This document shows positions 1 to 9,227 of a DNA stretch of 64,000 bases, piece by piece; position 1 is the stretch's first letter, and each line of letters begins with the position of its first letter. The translations under genes and the position numbers were made by a program. The notes beneath the pieces were generated by a model. It worked only from the letters and a program-made list of their open reading frames with translations, did no database searches and was not told the origin of the DNA. Source of the stretch: Acidisarcina sp963790505 (GTDB taxonomy: Bacteria > Acidobacteriota > Terriglobia > Terriglobales > Acidobacteriaceae); assembly GCA_963790505.1 (NCBI GenBank), contig CAWBOT010000004.1:186001-250000 (forward strand), in the 5' to 3' direction.

Positions 1-206
1 TCTACGAGGGCTACGCCGAGACCATGAGCCGCTACCTGTGCATGACCCTGCCGCCCTGGCTCGCCGAGCGTCCGCATAAGGACAACTGGCAGACCGTGGC
101 GAAGTTGCGCGACCAGGCCGAAAAAGCATCCGGAAACGCTGCGACCTCGCAGCCCGCCCCAGATGCGAACATCCTCGCCGGGTTCGACGAACATCACGAC
201 TTCTAA
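1..206 (+). CDS. C-terminal end of an unidentified protein (5' truncated by window)
   Basis: Open frame from the first bases (frame 3) to a TAA at 204-206, giving the last 67 residues of a longer protein. The tail reads as a basic/aromatic helix region followed by a polar Ala/Pro/Ser-rich stretch and ends in an acidic-His-Asp-Phe segment. No motif lets me name a family. The stop overlaps the stop codon of the convergent acyltransferase gene (TAG on the minus strand at 203-205), so the two genes share bases at their 3' ends. It is probably real because the frame is continuous from the window edge and codon use matches the neighbours. Confidence 0.6.
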   Translation, partial: YEGYAETMSRYLCMTLPPWLAERPHKDNWQTVAKLRDQAEKASGNAATSQPAPDANILAGFDEHHDF

Positions 207-1387
207 ACGTTCATCGCATCGGGCCTATACGGCTTCGCCCAACCTCGAATCAGCCGCTGCCCCGGCCGCTCGACCCACTTCATCGTCAACACGGCCGCCA
301 CGACCAGGAGCAGGTAACTGAACCAGGGATCGAGCGCGATCAGTCCAGTCTTCTGGAGAACCCCCGAATCGTGGATCAAGTTCCAGAGATTGAAGTGCAA
401 CAGATAGAGGCAATAGCTCGCCTCGCCAAGCAGAACGAACGGCAGGAAGCCGAAGAATCGCGATAGGATATTTTTTCCCGCTAGTCCCAGAACAGTGAGC
501 CCAAAAAGCGGCATCAGCAGTCCGTCGTGGAGGAAAACGTAGGGAAACCTTTCACCCCGCGAAAGAACGAAATAGAGCGATGCTATCCCAACGATGCCCA
601 GCACCAGCCTCCAACGGCTCTCCTCCGAAATCCGCGCATGAAGGTCGGCCAAAACGACGCCAAATAGGAATGAAGGCAGATGCGGCGGCGGCGTAAACTT
701 GAGCGCCCGCAGCCACCATCCATTGGAATACCGGTCAGGATGAAAATCCCCGTCTGGATGCAGCAAGGTATAGAGGGCCGGGCACAGCATCCCAAGGCAC
801 CATAGTGCCAAGAGCAGCGTGAGCAGCCACACCAGCTTCTTCGGCCGCTTCCACCGCACTACCATCGGGAAGAGCACGTAAAAGAAGGCTTCCGTAGACA
901 TCGTCCACGCCGGAGTGTTCCAAAAGGTCGAGAGTGTTGGGCTCCAGCCTTGAAGCAGCAGCAGCGTCAACACGATGCCTGCGAAAAAAGCCGGACCGCT
1001 GTGCGCGCGGAATTCCAGCGCAAGCATGCCCAGTGAAACAATCAGGCTGAAGACGTAAACCGGATAGAGACGCGAAAACCGCGCCAGCCAGAACTCGCCA
1101 AGGCGCATTTGGCCGCTCGCCGCGCGATCGGAGTAGTTGTAAGCCAGGATGAAGCCCGAGAGCAGCAGGAAGAAGCTCACCGAGGTATAGCCGTTGTCGA
1201 CTACCGGCGCGAGCCAGCCGAAGTTCTTTGGGTCGGAAAAATGGAAGAAAACCAGGTTCAGGGCTGCGAAGATACGCAGGCCCGTCAACGCCGGCAGCCG
1301 CGATTTCCTGACTGAAACCGGTACTCCTGAGAGCTTTGGAGAAGCCCCAACCGGCGCTTCAATGACCAGAGACGAACTCGTGGACAC
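203..1387 (-). CDS. Acyltransferase 3 family integral membrane protein
   Basis: About 394 residues. The N-terminus holds the acyltransferase-3 signature: Leu-Pro-Ala-Leu-Thr-Gly-Leu-Arg leading into a first membrane helix with the conserved His (Phe-Phe-His-Phe), then Ser-Val-Ser-Phe-Phe-Leu-Leu-Leu-Ser-Gly-Phe. Roughly ten hydrophobic segments follow. Family members O-acylate surface polysaccharides, peptidoglycan or small exported molecules at the inner membrane; the substrate here is unknown. The frame extends upstream to an ATG at 1507, but that would overlap pyrH by over 100 bases. I chose the GTG at 1387, 15 bases after the pyrH stop; the start is uncertain and no good Shine-Dalgarno is visible. 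Probably co-transcribed behind pdxH-pyrH. Confidence 0.8.
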   Translation of the reverse strand: MSTSSSLVIEAPVGASPKLSGVPVSVRKSRLPALTGLRIFAALNLVFFHFSDPKNFGWLAPVVDNGYTSVSFFLLLSGFILAYNYSDRAASGQMRLGEFWLARFSRLYPVYVFSLIVSLGMLALEFRAHSGPAFFAGIVLTLLLLQGWSPTLSTFWNTPAWTMSTEAFFYVLFPMVVRWKRPKKLVWLLTLLLALWCLGMLCPALYTLLHPDGDFHPDRYSNGWWLRALKFTPPPHLPSFLFGVVLADLHARISEESRWRLVLGIVGIASLYFVLSRGERFPYVFLHDGLLMPLFGLTVLGLAGKNILSRFFGFLPFVLLGEASYCLYLLHFNLWNLIHDSGVLQKTGLIALDPWFSYLLLVVAAVLTMKWVERPGQRLIRGWAKPYRPDAMNV

Positions 1388-1401
1388 AGGTGCGTCCGCG
1401 C

Positions 1402-2124
1402 TCAGGCCGTGACCAGCGAGCCGATCTTCTCTTCGCAGATCACCCGCTGAATGTTCCCCGGCTGGTTCATGTCGAAGATGATCATGGGGAGATTGTTGTC
1501 CTTGCACAGGCTCACCGCAGTCGCGTCCATGACCTTCAACCCCAGCCGCAGAATTTCCATGTAGGTTATTTCGTCAAATTTCACCGCGCCCTTATTGATG
1601 ACCGGATCGGAATCGTAGATTCCGTCAACTTTAGTCGCCTTCAATAAAACATCGGCCTTGATCTCCATCGCCCGCAACGATGCCGCAGTATCCGTCGAGA
1701 AATAGGGATTCCCTGTCCCGGCTGCAAAAATGACGATCCGACCCTTTTCGAGGTGCCGCACCGCGCGCCGCCGAATATAAGGCTCGCAGACCTGGTTCAT
1801 CTCAATGGCCGACATCACCCGGCAAAAGGCGCCCTGCTTCTCAATAGCGTCCTGGATCGCGAGCGCATTGATTACCGTGGCCAGCATCCCCATATTGTCC
1901 GCAGAGACGCGGTCCATATGCTTAGCCTGCTCCGCGACGCCGCGAAAGAAGTTGCCGCCGCCCACCACGATAGCGATTTCTACGCCCAGCTTATGAACTT
2001 CGGCGATCTCGCCGGCAATCTCGTGGATCTTGGTCACGTCCACACCAAAACCCCGTCCCGCGGCCAATGCTTCCCCGGAAAGTTTGAGCACGACTCGTTT
2101 GTACATTTCTTTGAAGTATCGCAT
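1402..2124 (-). CDS. pyrH: UMP kinase
   Basis: 240-residue cytosolic amino-acid-kinase-fold enzyme that phosphorylates UMP to UDP with ATP in pyrimidine nucleotide synthesis. Visible signatures: the N-terminal Leu-Lys-Leu-Ser-Gly-Glu-Ala phosphate loop, Val-Val-Gly-Gly-Gly-Asn-Phe-Phe-Arg-Gly, the Asp-Asn-Met-Gly-Met-Leu-Ala-Thr segment for UMP binding, and Gly-Thr-Gly-Asn-Pro-Tyr-Phe-Ser-Thr-Asp. Length fits bacterial PyrH. I chose the ATG at 2124 because a G-rich Shine-Dalgarno stretch lies upstream; an ATG at 2106 is possible. The frame runs further up to 2235 but that part does not look like PyrH. pyrH is often next to rpsB-tsf-frr, but here it follows pdxH. Confidence 0.96.
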   Translation of the reverse strand: MRYFKEMYKRVVLKLSGEALAAGRGFGVDVTKIHEIAGEIAEVHKLGVEIAIVVGGGNFFRGVAEQAKHMDRVSADNMGMLATVINALAIQDAIEKQGAFCRVMSAIEMNQVCEPYIRRRAVRHLEKGRIVIFAAGTGNPYFSTDTAASLRAMEIKADVLLKATKVDGIYDSDPVINKGAVKFDEITYMEILRLGLKVMDATAVSLCKDNNLPMIIFDMNQPGNIQRVICEEKIGSLVTA

Positions 2125-2207
2125 ATCGAAGCCGACCCCCAAAGGGTTTTGCTGCCGGGAACCTCTGCCCGATTTCCTTGAACAGAACCACCGACTCGGG
2201 TCAACTC

Positions 2208-2804
2208 CTACGGATACAACCGCATCCGCGTCCATCCGCCTTCACTTCGGACGAAGAGCATCCGGTCGTGCAGCCGGTCGGCGCCGTCCACCCAGAACTC
2301 AATCCGTTCGGCGCTCACGCAATAACCCCGCCAATACGACGGACGGGGCACCTCGCTGGGGTGGGCCTCAGCGAACCTTTGTACCGCTTCCACAAGCTCT
2401 TCCCGGTTGGCCAGCGGCCGGCTCTGCTGCGAGACCGCAGCGCCAATCTGGCTCCCTCGCGAGCGGCTGTGAAAATACAAATCGACTGCAGTGCCTTCGA
2501 TCTCGATGATCGGCCCCGCAACCCGTACCTGCCGCCGCAGGCTCTTCCAGTGAAAACAAAGCGCTGCTCGAGGGTTCTCCGCCAACTCTCGGCCCTTTTG
2601 GCTTTCGGCGTTAGTGAAGAAGCAGAAGCCGCGCTCGTCCGCCCGCTTCACCAGCACCATCCGTACACTCGGTTGTCCACTTACCGAGGAGGTTGCCAGC
2701 GCCGCAGCAGTGGGATCGTTCGGCTCGGTTGATTCCGCCTCGCGCAGCCACCGATGGAAAGTCTCCATCGGGCTTGCCAGCTCCCAGGAAAATTCGTTGC
2801 CCAT
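2208..2804 (-). CDS. pdxH: Pyridoxamine/pyridoxine 5'-phosphate oxidase
   Basis: 198 residues, normal length for PdxH. FMN-dependent cytosolic enzyme that oxidises PNP/PMP to pyridoxal 5'-phosphate, the last step of vitamin B6 synthesis and salvage. Seen: the PSVRMVLVK substrate/FMN segment, FFTNAESQKG, a central ALCFHWK strand, and the C-terminal signature with Pro-Ser-Tyr-Trp-Arg-Gly-Tyr, IEFW, RLHDR and the very end Arg-Leu-Tyr-Pro. It lies 83 bases upstream of pyrH on the same strand, so the order of transcription is pdxH, pyrH, acyltransferase. Family assignment is secure. Confidence 0.95.
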   Translation of the reverse strand: MGNEFSWELASPMETFHRWLREAESTEPNDPTAAALATSSVSGQPSVRMVLVKRADERGFCFFTNAESQKGRELAENPRAALCFHWKSLRRQVRVAGPIIEIEGTAVDLYFHSRSRGSQIGAAVSQQSRPLANREELVEAVQRFAEAHPSEVPRPSYWRGYCVSAERIEFWVDGADRLHDRMLFVRSEGGWTRMRLYP

Positions 2805-2912
2805 ATAGCGATGGTAGTCCGACTTAGGCTCTATGAAAGCTGGATGGCCAGCCCCAGCTCAAACCCGGCGGGCTCACTTTCCATTCCACCAATACACCTG
2901 TCGAATCGGGCG

Positions 2913-4079
2913 CTAAACCACGCGTCTCGCGCCGGGGATTTTCAGCAGCAGCGAGGCCAGTACCAGCGAACTGAGCAACGCAAGTGGGCCGACAACCGCG
3001 AACTTTGCCATTGCAGGTCCGTGCCACGAGCGTAACGTCACCGCGATACCGACCAGCACAGGCGCATGGACGATGTAAACCGCGTACGCGCATGCAGCCA
3101 GGTGTTCCCAGACGCGCGAAGGGGCATTGCCGTGAAGTCGGAACCAGACCAGATAAGCAGCAATAATGCCCCAGGCCACGAAAGGCTCCCAGAAAGCATA
3201 AAAAATCGCGGGAAAACCGAGACCGCCGCTGAAATCGGCGTGCTTGCCTGCGGTCAAAACCACCGTCACGATCATCGCCGGCGTGGCAATGAAGGCGAAG
3301 ATGACCCAGACGCGCACCGTCTTCCAAGTCAGCCGCTGAAGCCAGTTCCATTGCCAGGCGACCGTGCCGATGGCGAAGAGAAAGATGTACGAAGCGAAAT
3401 ACGCGAGCTGCAGCTGAAAGACATTCTTCCCCACCGGCACCCATTGCCGAATCAGCAGCGCGGCAGCGCCTACGCTAACCGCGGAGACGAGCCAGCCGAG
3501 CACAGTAGGAAGCGGCGCATCGAGGCGCCTGGGTTCACCGCCGCCCCACTTGCGCCACGCAATATAACCGGCCGAGAAAATCAGCAATGCCTGCGCGAAC
3601 CAGAGCGGGCCGTTGTGCCAATCAGCTGTAAAGATCCGATGTAACAGGTCAGGCAGGAAGGGTTGCGCCTCCGCCGGCGCTCTACCCCAGGCCAGAGAGA
3701 TGGCGTTCGTCAGCGGATCGAGCAACACGCCGAAGACCGCCAATGGAATGCCAAGACGGATCAGCCTATCCAGAAAGAATTTGCCCGCGCCTTTGCGATC
3801 GTAGGAAGCCGGCGTGAAATAGCCCGCAATAAGAAAGAAGAAGCCCATGAAATAGGCCTGGTTAAGAGAGACAAAGAAAATGAAGAAGAGTCCAGTGAGC
3901 GAAACGGTAGTCGGCAGCTCGCGGTAATACCACCCGCCCGGCGCTCCGTAGGTGATGGCAGTGTGATGCAAGACGACCAGAGCGGTGAGAATCACCCGAA
4001 TGCGGTCGATGAAGTAAGCGCGGGAAGCCGGGGCGGTTTTGCCGCCGTCCTCCCGCGATGTCAAATTCACCGTAGCCAT
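2913..4079 (-). CDS. Acyltransferase 3 family membrane protein (OpgC/MdoC-like)
   Basis: 388 residues with about ten transmembrane segments. After a short polar N-terminus comes Phe-Ile-Asp-Arg-Ile-Arg-Val-Ile-Leu-Thr with the His pair (Val-Leu-His-His-Thr) typical of acyltransferase-3 proteins, then a hydrophobic stretch with Ala-Tyr-Phe-Met-Gly-Phe-Phe-Phe-Leu-Ile-Ala-Gly-Tyr. This sub-type resembles OpgC/MdoC glucan succinyltransferases and related acyltransferases; the substrate cannot be told from sequence. It is not closely similar to the acyltransferase at 203-1387 beyond the family motif. It stands alone between pdxH and the glutathione peroxidase gene, all on the minus strand. Confidence 0.82.
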   Translation of the reverse strand: MATVNLTSREDGGKTAPASRAYFIDRIRVILTALVVLHHTAITYGAPGGWYYRELPTTVSLTGLFFIFFVSLNQAYFMGFFFLIAGYFTPASYDRKGAGKFFLDRLIRLGIPLAVFGVLLDPLTNAISLAWGRAPAEAQPFLPDLLHRIFTADWHNGPLWFAQALLIFSAGYIAWRKWGGGEPRRLDAPLPTVLGWLVSAVSVGAAALLIRQWVPVGKNVFQLQLAYFASYIFLFAIGTVAWQWNWLQRLTWKTVRVWVIFAFIATPAMIVTVVLTAGKHADFSGGLGFPAIFYAFWEPFVAWGIIAAYLVWFRLHGNAPSRVWEHLAACAYAVYIVHAPVLVGIAVTLRSWHGPAMAKFAVVGPLALLSSLVLASLLLKIPGARRVV

Positions 4080-4131
4080 TGCGGATTCGTACGGATTGTT
4101 CTCAATGGATGTTCCAAGAACCTCCGAACGG

Positions 4132-4683
4132 TTACTGCTTCAGCGCCGCCTCGACCGCTGCGATCACCTCGGGCGAATCCGGCGTCACCGCCGGCTCGAA
4201 CCGCGCTACCGGATTGCCGTTGCGGTCGAAGAGGAACTTGGTGAAGTTCCACTTGATCTCGCCGCCAAATTTCGGATCGGAAGACTTGTCGGTGAGGAAT
4301 GCGTAGAGCGGCGCCTGATCTTCGCCCTTGACCGAGACCTTCGACATCATCGGGAAGGTCACGTTGTACTTGTTCGAGCAGAAGGTCTTGATCTCGGCGT
4401 CAGTGCCCGGCTCCTGGCTCATGAAATTGTTCGCCGGAATGCCGACGATCACCAGCCCCTTGTCCTTATAGGTCTCGTAGAGCTTTTCGAGTGCCGCATA
4501 TTGCGGAGTGTAGCCGCACTTGCTGGCCACATTCACCAGCAGCAGCGCCTTGCCGTGGTAGGTCGAAAGGCTCACCGGCTGGTGGTCGATCGATTTCAAC
4601 GTGAAGTTATAGACGCCTTCGTTCGCCGCCGCCATGCAAACTCCCGCAATGCAAACCGACAAGATAATGGCTAATTTCCGCAT
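4132..4683 (-). CDS. Exported glutathione peroxidase family protein (thioredoxin-fold peroxidase)
   Basis: 183 residues. Residues 1 to about 20 form a signal peptide, so the enzyme should act in the periplasm. The GPx fold follows, with the catalytic position Cys56 in Ser-Lys-Cys-Gly-Tyr-Thr-Pro-Gln-Tyr, the catalytic-tetrad Gln in Asn-Asn-Phe-Met-Ser-Gln-Glu-Pro-Gly and the Trp in Ile-Lys-Trp-Asn-Phe-Thr-Lys-Phe-Leu. It reduces hydroperoxides; bacterial Cys-type members usually draw electrons from thioredoxin-like donors rather than glutathione. Start at 4683 follows a purine-rich stretch. Family call is firm; donor and substrate are inferred. Confidence 0.92.
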   Translation of the reverse strand: MRKLAIILSVCIAGVCMAAANEGVYNFTLKSIDHQPVSLSTYHGKALLLVNVASKCGYTPQYAALEKLYETYKDKGLVIVGIPANNFMSQEPGTDAEIKTFCSNKYNVTFPMMSKVSVKGEDQAPLYAFLTDKSSDPKFGGEIKWNFTKFLFDRNGNPVARFEPAVTPDSPEVIAAVEAALKQ

Positions 4684-4816
4684 TTTCTTCCTCCGAACTT
4701 GATTTCGATCATAATCCGAGTGCGTTGAACCGGCATGAATGCGGGGCCGTACTACACTTGGGCGGTACTAAACTTGGAGTATTCAGTAGACGCTTCGCTG
4801 TCCCCGGGAGTTACAG

Positions 4817-5578
4817 ATGCAGAGCAATATTATTGGAACCACCATGCCGGTGCTCGAGTTCATCCTCGAGCCGAACGAGTCCATCATCTCCGAGGCCGGC
4901 GAGCTTTCCTGGATGGGCGCCTCGATTCAAATGACCACTCACACCCAGATGGCCGGCGGAGGAGGCTTCTTCGGCGCAATCCGCCGCGTCGCCGGTGGCG
5001 GCAGCCTCTTCATGACTGAATACCGCGCCTTCGGAGCGGCGGCCGAGCTCGCCTTCGCCACCAAGGTCCCCGGCCACATCCTGCCCGTGCCCGTGGGCAA
5101 CGGCTACGAATACCTCATCCATCGCCACGGCTTTCTCTGCGCCACACCGCAGGTAAACCTTGGCGTCGGATTTCAGCAGTCACTCGGCGCAGGCATCTTC
5201 GGCGGCGACGGCTTTCGTCTCCAGCACGTCTCCGGCAGCGGTACCGCCTGGATCGAGCTCTCCGGCGAGGTAGTCACCAAAGACCTTCAGGCCGGCGAAA
5301 CCTTGCGCGTTCACCCCGGTCACGTCGGCGCATTCCAAACCAGCGTCTCATTTCAGATCGCTCGCATTCCGGGCATCAGCAACATGATCTTCGGCGGCGA
5401 CGGAATCTTTCTCGCCGCGCTCACCGGTCCCGGAAGGGTCTGGCTGCAATCGCTCCCCATCGCCCGCCTCGCGCACGCGCTCCGGGAATATCTCCCCAGC
5501 TCTGGCGAACAGCGCGCCGAATCCGGAGTCGTCGGTGGAATCGTCGGTTCGATCCTGGGAGGCATGAATAATCGGTAG
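4817..5578 (+). CDS. AIM24 family protein (TIGR00266/DUF124-type)
   Basis: 253 residues, preceded by a GGGAG Shine-Dalgarno. Rich in beta strands and Gly motifs: Ser-Ile-Ile-Ser-Glu-Ala-Gly-Glu-Leu-Ser-Trp-Met near the start, then Gly-Gly-Gly-Gly-Phe-Phe-Gly-Ala-Ile-Arg-Arg, Phe-Ala-Thr-Lys-Val-Pro-Gly-His-Ile, and Gly-Pro-Gly-Arg-Val-Trp-Leu-Gln-Ser-Leu-Pro near the C-terminus. These are the hallmarks of the conserved AIM24-like beta-sandwich family, which shares a TRAP-like fold. Its molecular role in bacteria is not settled. No signal peptide, so probably cytosolic. It is a single plus-strand gene between two minus-strand units and converges on the TonB receptor gene. Confidence 0.88.
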   Translation: MQSNIIGTTMPVLEFILEPNESIISEAGELSWMGASIQMTTHTQMAGGGGFFGAIRRVAGGGSLFMTEYRAFGAAAELAFATKVPGHILPVPVGNGYEYLIHRHGFLCATPQVNLGVGFQQSLGAGIFGGDGFRLQHVSGSGTAWIELSGEVVTKDLQAGETLRVHPGHVGAFQTSVSFQIARIPGISNMIFGGDGIFLAALTGPGRVWLQSLPIARLAHALREYLPSSGEQRAESGVVGGIVGSILGGMNNR

Positions 5579-5728
5579 ATCGATGAATCAACCACGCAGG
5601 AGAAGGCACAGCGAGCACCGGCGAAGCGCCAAGCCACTCGACGGCCGACTCCTGCTGTCTCGACCACCCGTCCGCCGAGCCGCGGATGCGTTCCAAGACA
5701 CCCCGCCGTCGCAATTTAATTCCTGCCC

Positions 5729-8700
5729 TTAGAACAACAGCTTCAACGAAAACTGGATCTGCCGCGAAGTCCCCGCCGTCTTGCTGATCTCCCCAAAGCC
5801 CGAGCCGAGAATCGTGTTCGCCGGCAGTCCCATGTTCACGATGTTGAAGATGTTGAAGAACTCCGCGCGGAACTGCACGTCGAAGAGCTCGCCGCCGCTC
5901 GAACGGCTGCCCACCGGGGTGTCTTTGATCAGCGAAAAGTCGAAGTCGTAAAACGCCGGCCCGCGAAAGGTGTTTCGGCCCAGCGCCCCAAAATACCCCT
6001 GGTTCGGCCCCGTGCCGCCGGGCAGGTTGATCGGAATGGAGAAGAACGACGCATTGTCGACGCCCTTGCCAAAATAGTCTTCGCGGACCTTGCGCGCCGT
6101 CGAGAGTTGCGGGATGCCGATCTGGTTGGGGCGATCGACCCCATTCGATCCGGCCCCGGTCTGCTGGATTCCCGAATAAATCGTGAACGGCGAACCGCTG
6201 CTGATCGTCGAGATACTCAACAGCGTCCACCCGGCGGTGATAACCTGCGGCACCTGCTGCAGAAAGCCAGCCTTCTCAATCTGCAGATCTTGCGCGAGGC
6301 TCGCGGTGAATCCATTGGCCACGTCAAACGCCGACGGCCCCTTCTCGGCGTGGGTGTTGAACGGATTTTGCGGAAAGGGACTCGCCACCGCACCGGTCGT
6401 GTTTCCATTTGGATTGATGCCGCTGGTATCGTCCAGAGACTTCGAGAATGTATAGCTCACCTGAATGCTTGGGCCATTCTCGACCACCGTCCCTTGGAGC
6501 GAAGTCTGCAGCGCGTTGTAGCTCGAATGCGCCGTGTCGGTGATCACCTGTTCGGTACCGAAGCCGCCGATGGCATTCCCCGCAGCGTCAAAGTCGGTGA
6601 AGTTGGCGAAGCCAGGTCCCGCGCCGGAGTAAGCGTTGGGGAAGTAGGAGCGCGGTAACCGCACCGACGCGGTCCCAATGTACGACGCATCAGCCGTCAA
6701 TTTTCCGAAGGCCCGCTCCAACCCCAGCGTCCAGGTCTGCATATAGCCGTTGCCAAAGCGACGATCTATTCCGGTCAGGTTCAACGGCGTGAGTTGTGTG
6801 CCCGGCGAAAGCGCGGCCAGGTCGCGCTGGTAGCGTTCCACATCCAGCACGGTGTTGCCAGGCACGGCCTTAACTCCATTCGCGAAGACGTTCTGTCCCG
6901 AAGGCGTATAGAAAGTCGGCAACTCGCCCGAAGTGATTTGGAAGCCGTAGTTAATCGGCGCCGCGTGCGAGGTTACAAGGTGCGGATAGATCGCGAAGGG
7001 CACCGCTCCGGTCAGGAAGTTGTCTTGCCAGATGTTGGGGGGGATCGTCATGATGCCGGCGCCCGCATGGACGTGCAGCGTGCCTTTCACTCGCCAATCG
7101 ATCTGTACGCGCGGTGCGATGCTGTCAAGGTTCGTCTTGTAACCAGGCTGTGGGTTGTCGAGATACTGTTGCCGCTGACCCGCAGGGGGATTGACTTCAA
7201 GAAATCCTGAGGTGCGGTGAGCGCGTTCAGTAATCGGCGAATAAATCTCCCAACGCACCCCGTAGTCGAAGACAAACTGGTCCGAGACCTTCCACGTGTC
7301 CTGCACATACACTCCGCCCGCATTGCGTGAGATGGCCGCCGGCCCTATGTGATATCCGCCTGATGCATAAGGCGGCGCGACGACGGTCGTATACACAAAC
7401 GGCCTGCCCGTGAGCAGAGCACTGAGTGTATCGGGCAGCGGATCGCCGGCATGAACGTCATGCATGCCGCTCTTCGAAGGAATGTCCACCGGCGAATACG
7501 CGGTGCCTCCACCGAAATCGTATTCGCCATTGGGACTTGTGCCGAAGTACGTGGTGTCGCGGTTCAACCGGACTTCGCCGCCCGCCTTGACCACATGCCT
7601 GCCAGCAAGGATGGTGAAGCTCTGCTGCCCCTGAAAGAGGTTGCCATAGGCTGAAATGACCGATCCGCCAGTGGTGTTGAAACCTTCGTAGATCCCGTCG
7701 TTGAACTTCACCGCCGGGTCGGTGTGGTTCTCGGTTGGAAACTGCGGCGTCGTCCGCGTAAAGCTCAACGAACTCTGAAACGAGAACCGCGGATTGACGG
7801 TCCGTGAATATGTCACGATGCCATTGCGCTGATGGTCGACATAAGTAACCCCAAAGGTTGGGTCGATCGCCGTCTGGTCGGGATTCGTAGTCGGCCCGAA
7901 GAGATTATTGAAGTTAAACCTCGCCATCAATTGGGCCTTGTCGGAGATCTGCTGATCGAGGCGAAGTGAAAACTGGTTCGCGTTGGTTACCACCTTCGAC
8001 GGGGCGGCGTAGGTGTTCAACCCGAATGCACCCGTCGGGTTATTCGGCAGCGGATAACGCGCCAGCACCTTCGAAATTGCCGGATCGGGGGTGATATAGA
8101 GCACGTCACCGGGATAAGCCCGCGCATCGAGCCCCTCCCGCTCGGGAGTGGTCGGAACCGGAAAGACCTGGGTTGTCCCCAGCACCTGGCGAAAGCCCTG
8201 GTACTGGCCGAAGTAGAACGTCTTCCCACGACCGTCATAGACGTGGGGAATGACCACTGGTCCGCCATTGGTGAATCCAAACTCATTGCGTTGGAAGGGC
8301 GGGATTCTTCCTGGGTAGGCGATCGAGGGGTGATCGAAATAGTTGCGCGCATCGAGGGCCGAGTTGCGTAGAAACTCAAAGATCGACCCGTGAAAACCGC
8401 TGCTGCCGGAACGGGTGATGATATTCGTGAAACCGGCTGCACCCCGGCCGACCTCCGCCGGCATCCAGCCGGAGACGGACTTGATCTCCTGCACCGCATC
8501 GACATTGAAGTTGCTGAACGTGGCTCCGCCCATCTCCGGGTCGCTGGTGTCGGCATTGTCCATCGCAAACGTGGCCTCGACGCCTCGCTGGCCGTTGATG
8601 GCGAACTGCTGGGTAAAGTTGGTCGCTCCATTGGCGTCGGTCATTGTCCCCGCCGCAAGCAACAGCAACTGGCTGAAGTCGCGCTTGTTCAGCGGGATCG

Positions 8701-9112
8701 CGCTCACCGTCTGGCTCGAAAGCTGCTCTCCGCCCGACTGCGTGGTGACTGGGATGACTGCCTCATTCGCAAATGTAACCGTCACTGTGCCTTGATTGTC
8801 GAGGGCTATCGCCGCCGCCGGCAGATCCGCCCCCAGCGCAATCGGCTTGGCGTAGTTGTGGCCAACTCCTTCGATCACAACCGCGAGTTGATAGCTCCCC
8901 GCAGGCGGGTTCGCGAATTGGAAGCTGCCATCGCCCTGTGTCTCGGCCACCATCTCGCCGTGACCGCCGATGAGGTGGACCTCCGCGCCCTTGATAGGCG
9001 CGCCGCCCGCTTGGTGCAGCGTTCCCTTCCAGGTTCGAGTCGATAATTCCTGACCTTGCAAGCTGAACGACAGGAGAAGGAGAAATAGAAGAAGCCGGGT
9101 GCCGATGCGCAT
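5729..9112 (-). CDS. TonB-dependent receptor with N-terminal carboxypeptidase-regulatory-like domain (Oar-like)
   Basis: About 1127 residues. Start chosen at 9112 because it opens directly on a signal peptide (Met-Arg-Ile-Gly-Thr-Arg then a Leu-rich core, ending Leu-Gln-Gly-Gln); the frame continues upstream but that part is not protein-like. A carboxypeptidase-regulatory/Ig-like domain covers about residues 25-110, followed by a plug domain (conserved Ala-Ile-Pro-Leu-Asn-Lys-Arg-Asp-Phe-Ser and Ile-Asn-Gly-Gln-Arg stretches) and a long beta-barrel ending in the terminal Phe (Leu-Lys-Leu-Leu-Phe) typical of outer-membrane proteins. Acidobacteria carry many such receptors, thought to import oligosaccharides or metal chelates with TonB energy. 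The ligand is unknown and there are no linked uptake genes. Confidence 0.93.
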   Translation of the reverse strand: MRIGTRLLLFLLLLSFSLQGQELSTRTWKGTLHQAGGAPIKGAEVHLIGGHGEMVAETQGDGSFQFANPPAGSYQLAVVIEGVGHNYAKPIALGADLPAAAIALDNQGTVTVTFANEAVIPVTTQSGGEQLSSQTVSAIPLNKRDFSQLLLLAAGTMTDANGATNFTQQFAINGQRGVEATFAMDNADTSDPEMGGATFSNFNVDAVQEIKSVSGWMPAEVGRGAAGFTNIITRSGSSGFHGSIFEFLRNSALDARNYFDHPSIAYPGRIPPFQRNEFGFTNGGPVVIPHVYDGRGKTFYFGQYQGFRQVLGTTQVFPVPTTPEREGLDARAYPGDVLYITPDPAISKVLARYPLPNNPTGAFGLNTYAAPSKVVTNANQFSLRLDQQISDKAQLMARFNFNNLFGPTTNPDQTAIDPTFGVTYVDHQRNGIVTYSRTVNPRFSFQSSLSFTRTTPQFPTENHTDPAVKFNDGIYEGFNTTGGSVISAYGNLFQGQQSFTILAGRHVVKAGGEVRLNRDTTYFGTSPNGEYDFGGGTAYSPVDIPSKSGMHDVHAGDPLPDTLSALLTGRPFVYTTVVAPPYASGGYHIGPAAISRNAGGVYVQDTWKVSDQFVFDYGVRWEIYSPITERAHRTSGFLEVNPPAGQRQQYLDNPQPGYKTNLDSIAPRVQIDWRVKGTLHVHAGAGIMTIPPNIWQDNFLTGAVPFAIYPHLVTSHAAPINYGFQITSGELPTFYTPSGQNVFANGVKAVPGNTVLDVERYQRDLAALSPGTQLTPLNLTGIDRRFGNGYMQTWTLGLERAFGKLTADASYIGTASVRLPRSYFPNAYSGAGPGFANFTDFDAAGNAIGGFGTEQVITDTAHSSYNALQTSLQGTVVENGPSIQVSYTFSKSLDDTSGINPNGNTTGAVASPFPQNPFNTHAEKGPSAFDVANGFTASLAQDLQIEKAGFLQQVPQVITAGWTLLSISTISSGSPFTIYSGIQQTGAGSNGVDRPNQIGIPQLSTARKVREDYFGKGVDNASFFSIPINLPGGTGPNQGYFGALGRNTFRGPAFYDFDFSLIKDTPVGSRSSGGELFDVQFRAEFFNIFNIVNMGLPANTILGSGFGEISKTAGTSRQIQFSLKLLF

Positions 9113-9121
9113 CAATTGGCA

Positions 9122-9127
9122 ATTATA
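9122..9127 (-). promoter_or_regulatory. Candidate -10 box for the TonB receptor gene
   Basis: Perfect TATAAT on the minus strand whose downstream edge is 9 bases before the ATG at 9112. A start site about 7 bases downstream would leave almost no leader, and no Shine-Dalgarno is seen, which suggests a leaderless or near-leaderless mRNA. No good -35 hexamer at 17 bases. Weak evidence. Confidence 0.3.
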
Positions 9128-9227
9128 TTGGCGCAGGCGACTCCAGCCCTCTTTGGCCCTTCTCAACCATCGTCCGGCCAGAGGTCCGGAGTTCCATTCC
9201 AGACCTCTGCTCTCGCGATGATCCTCT

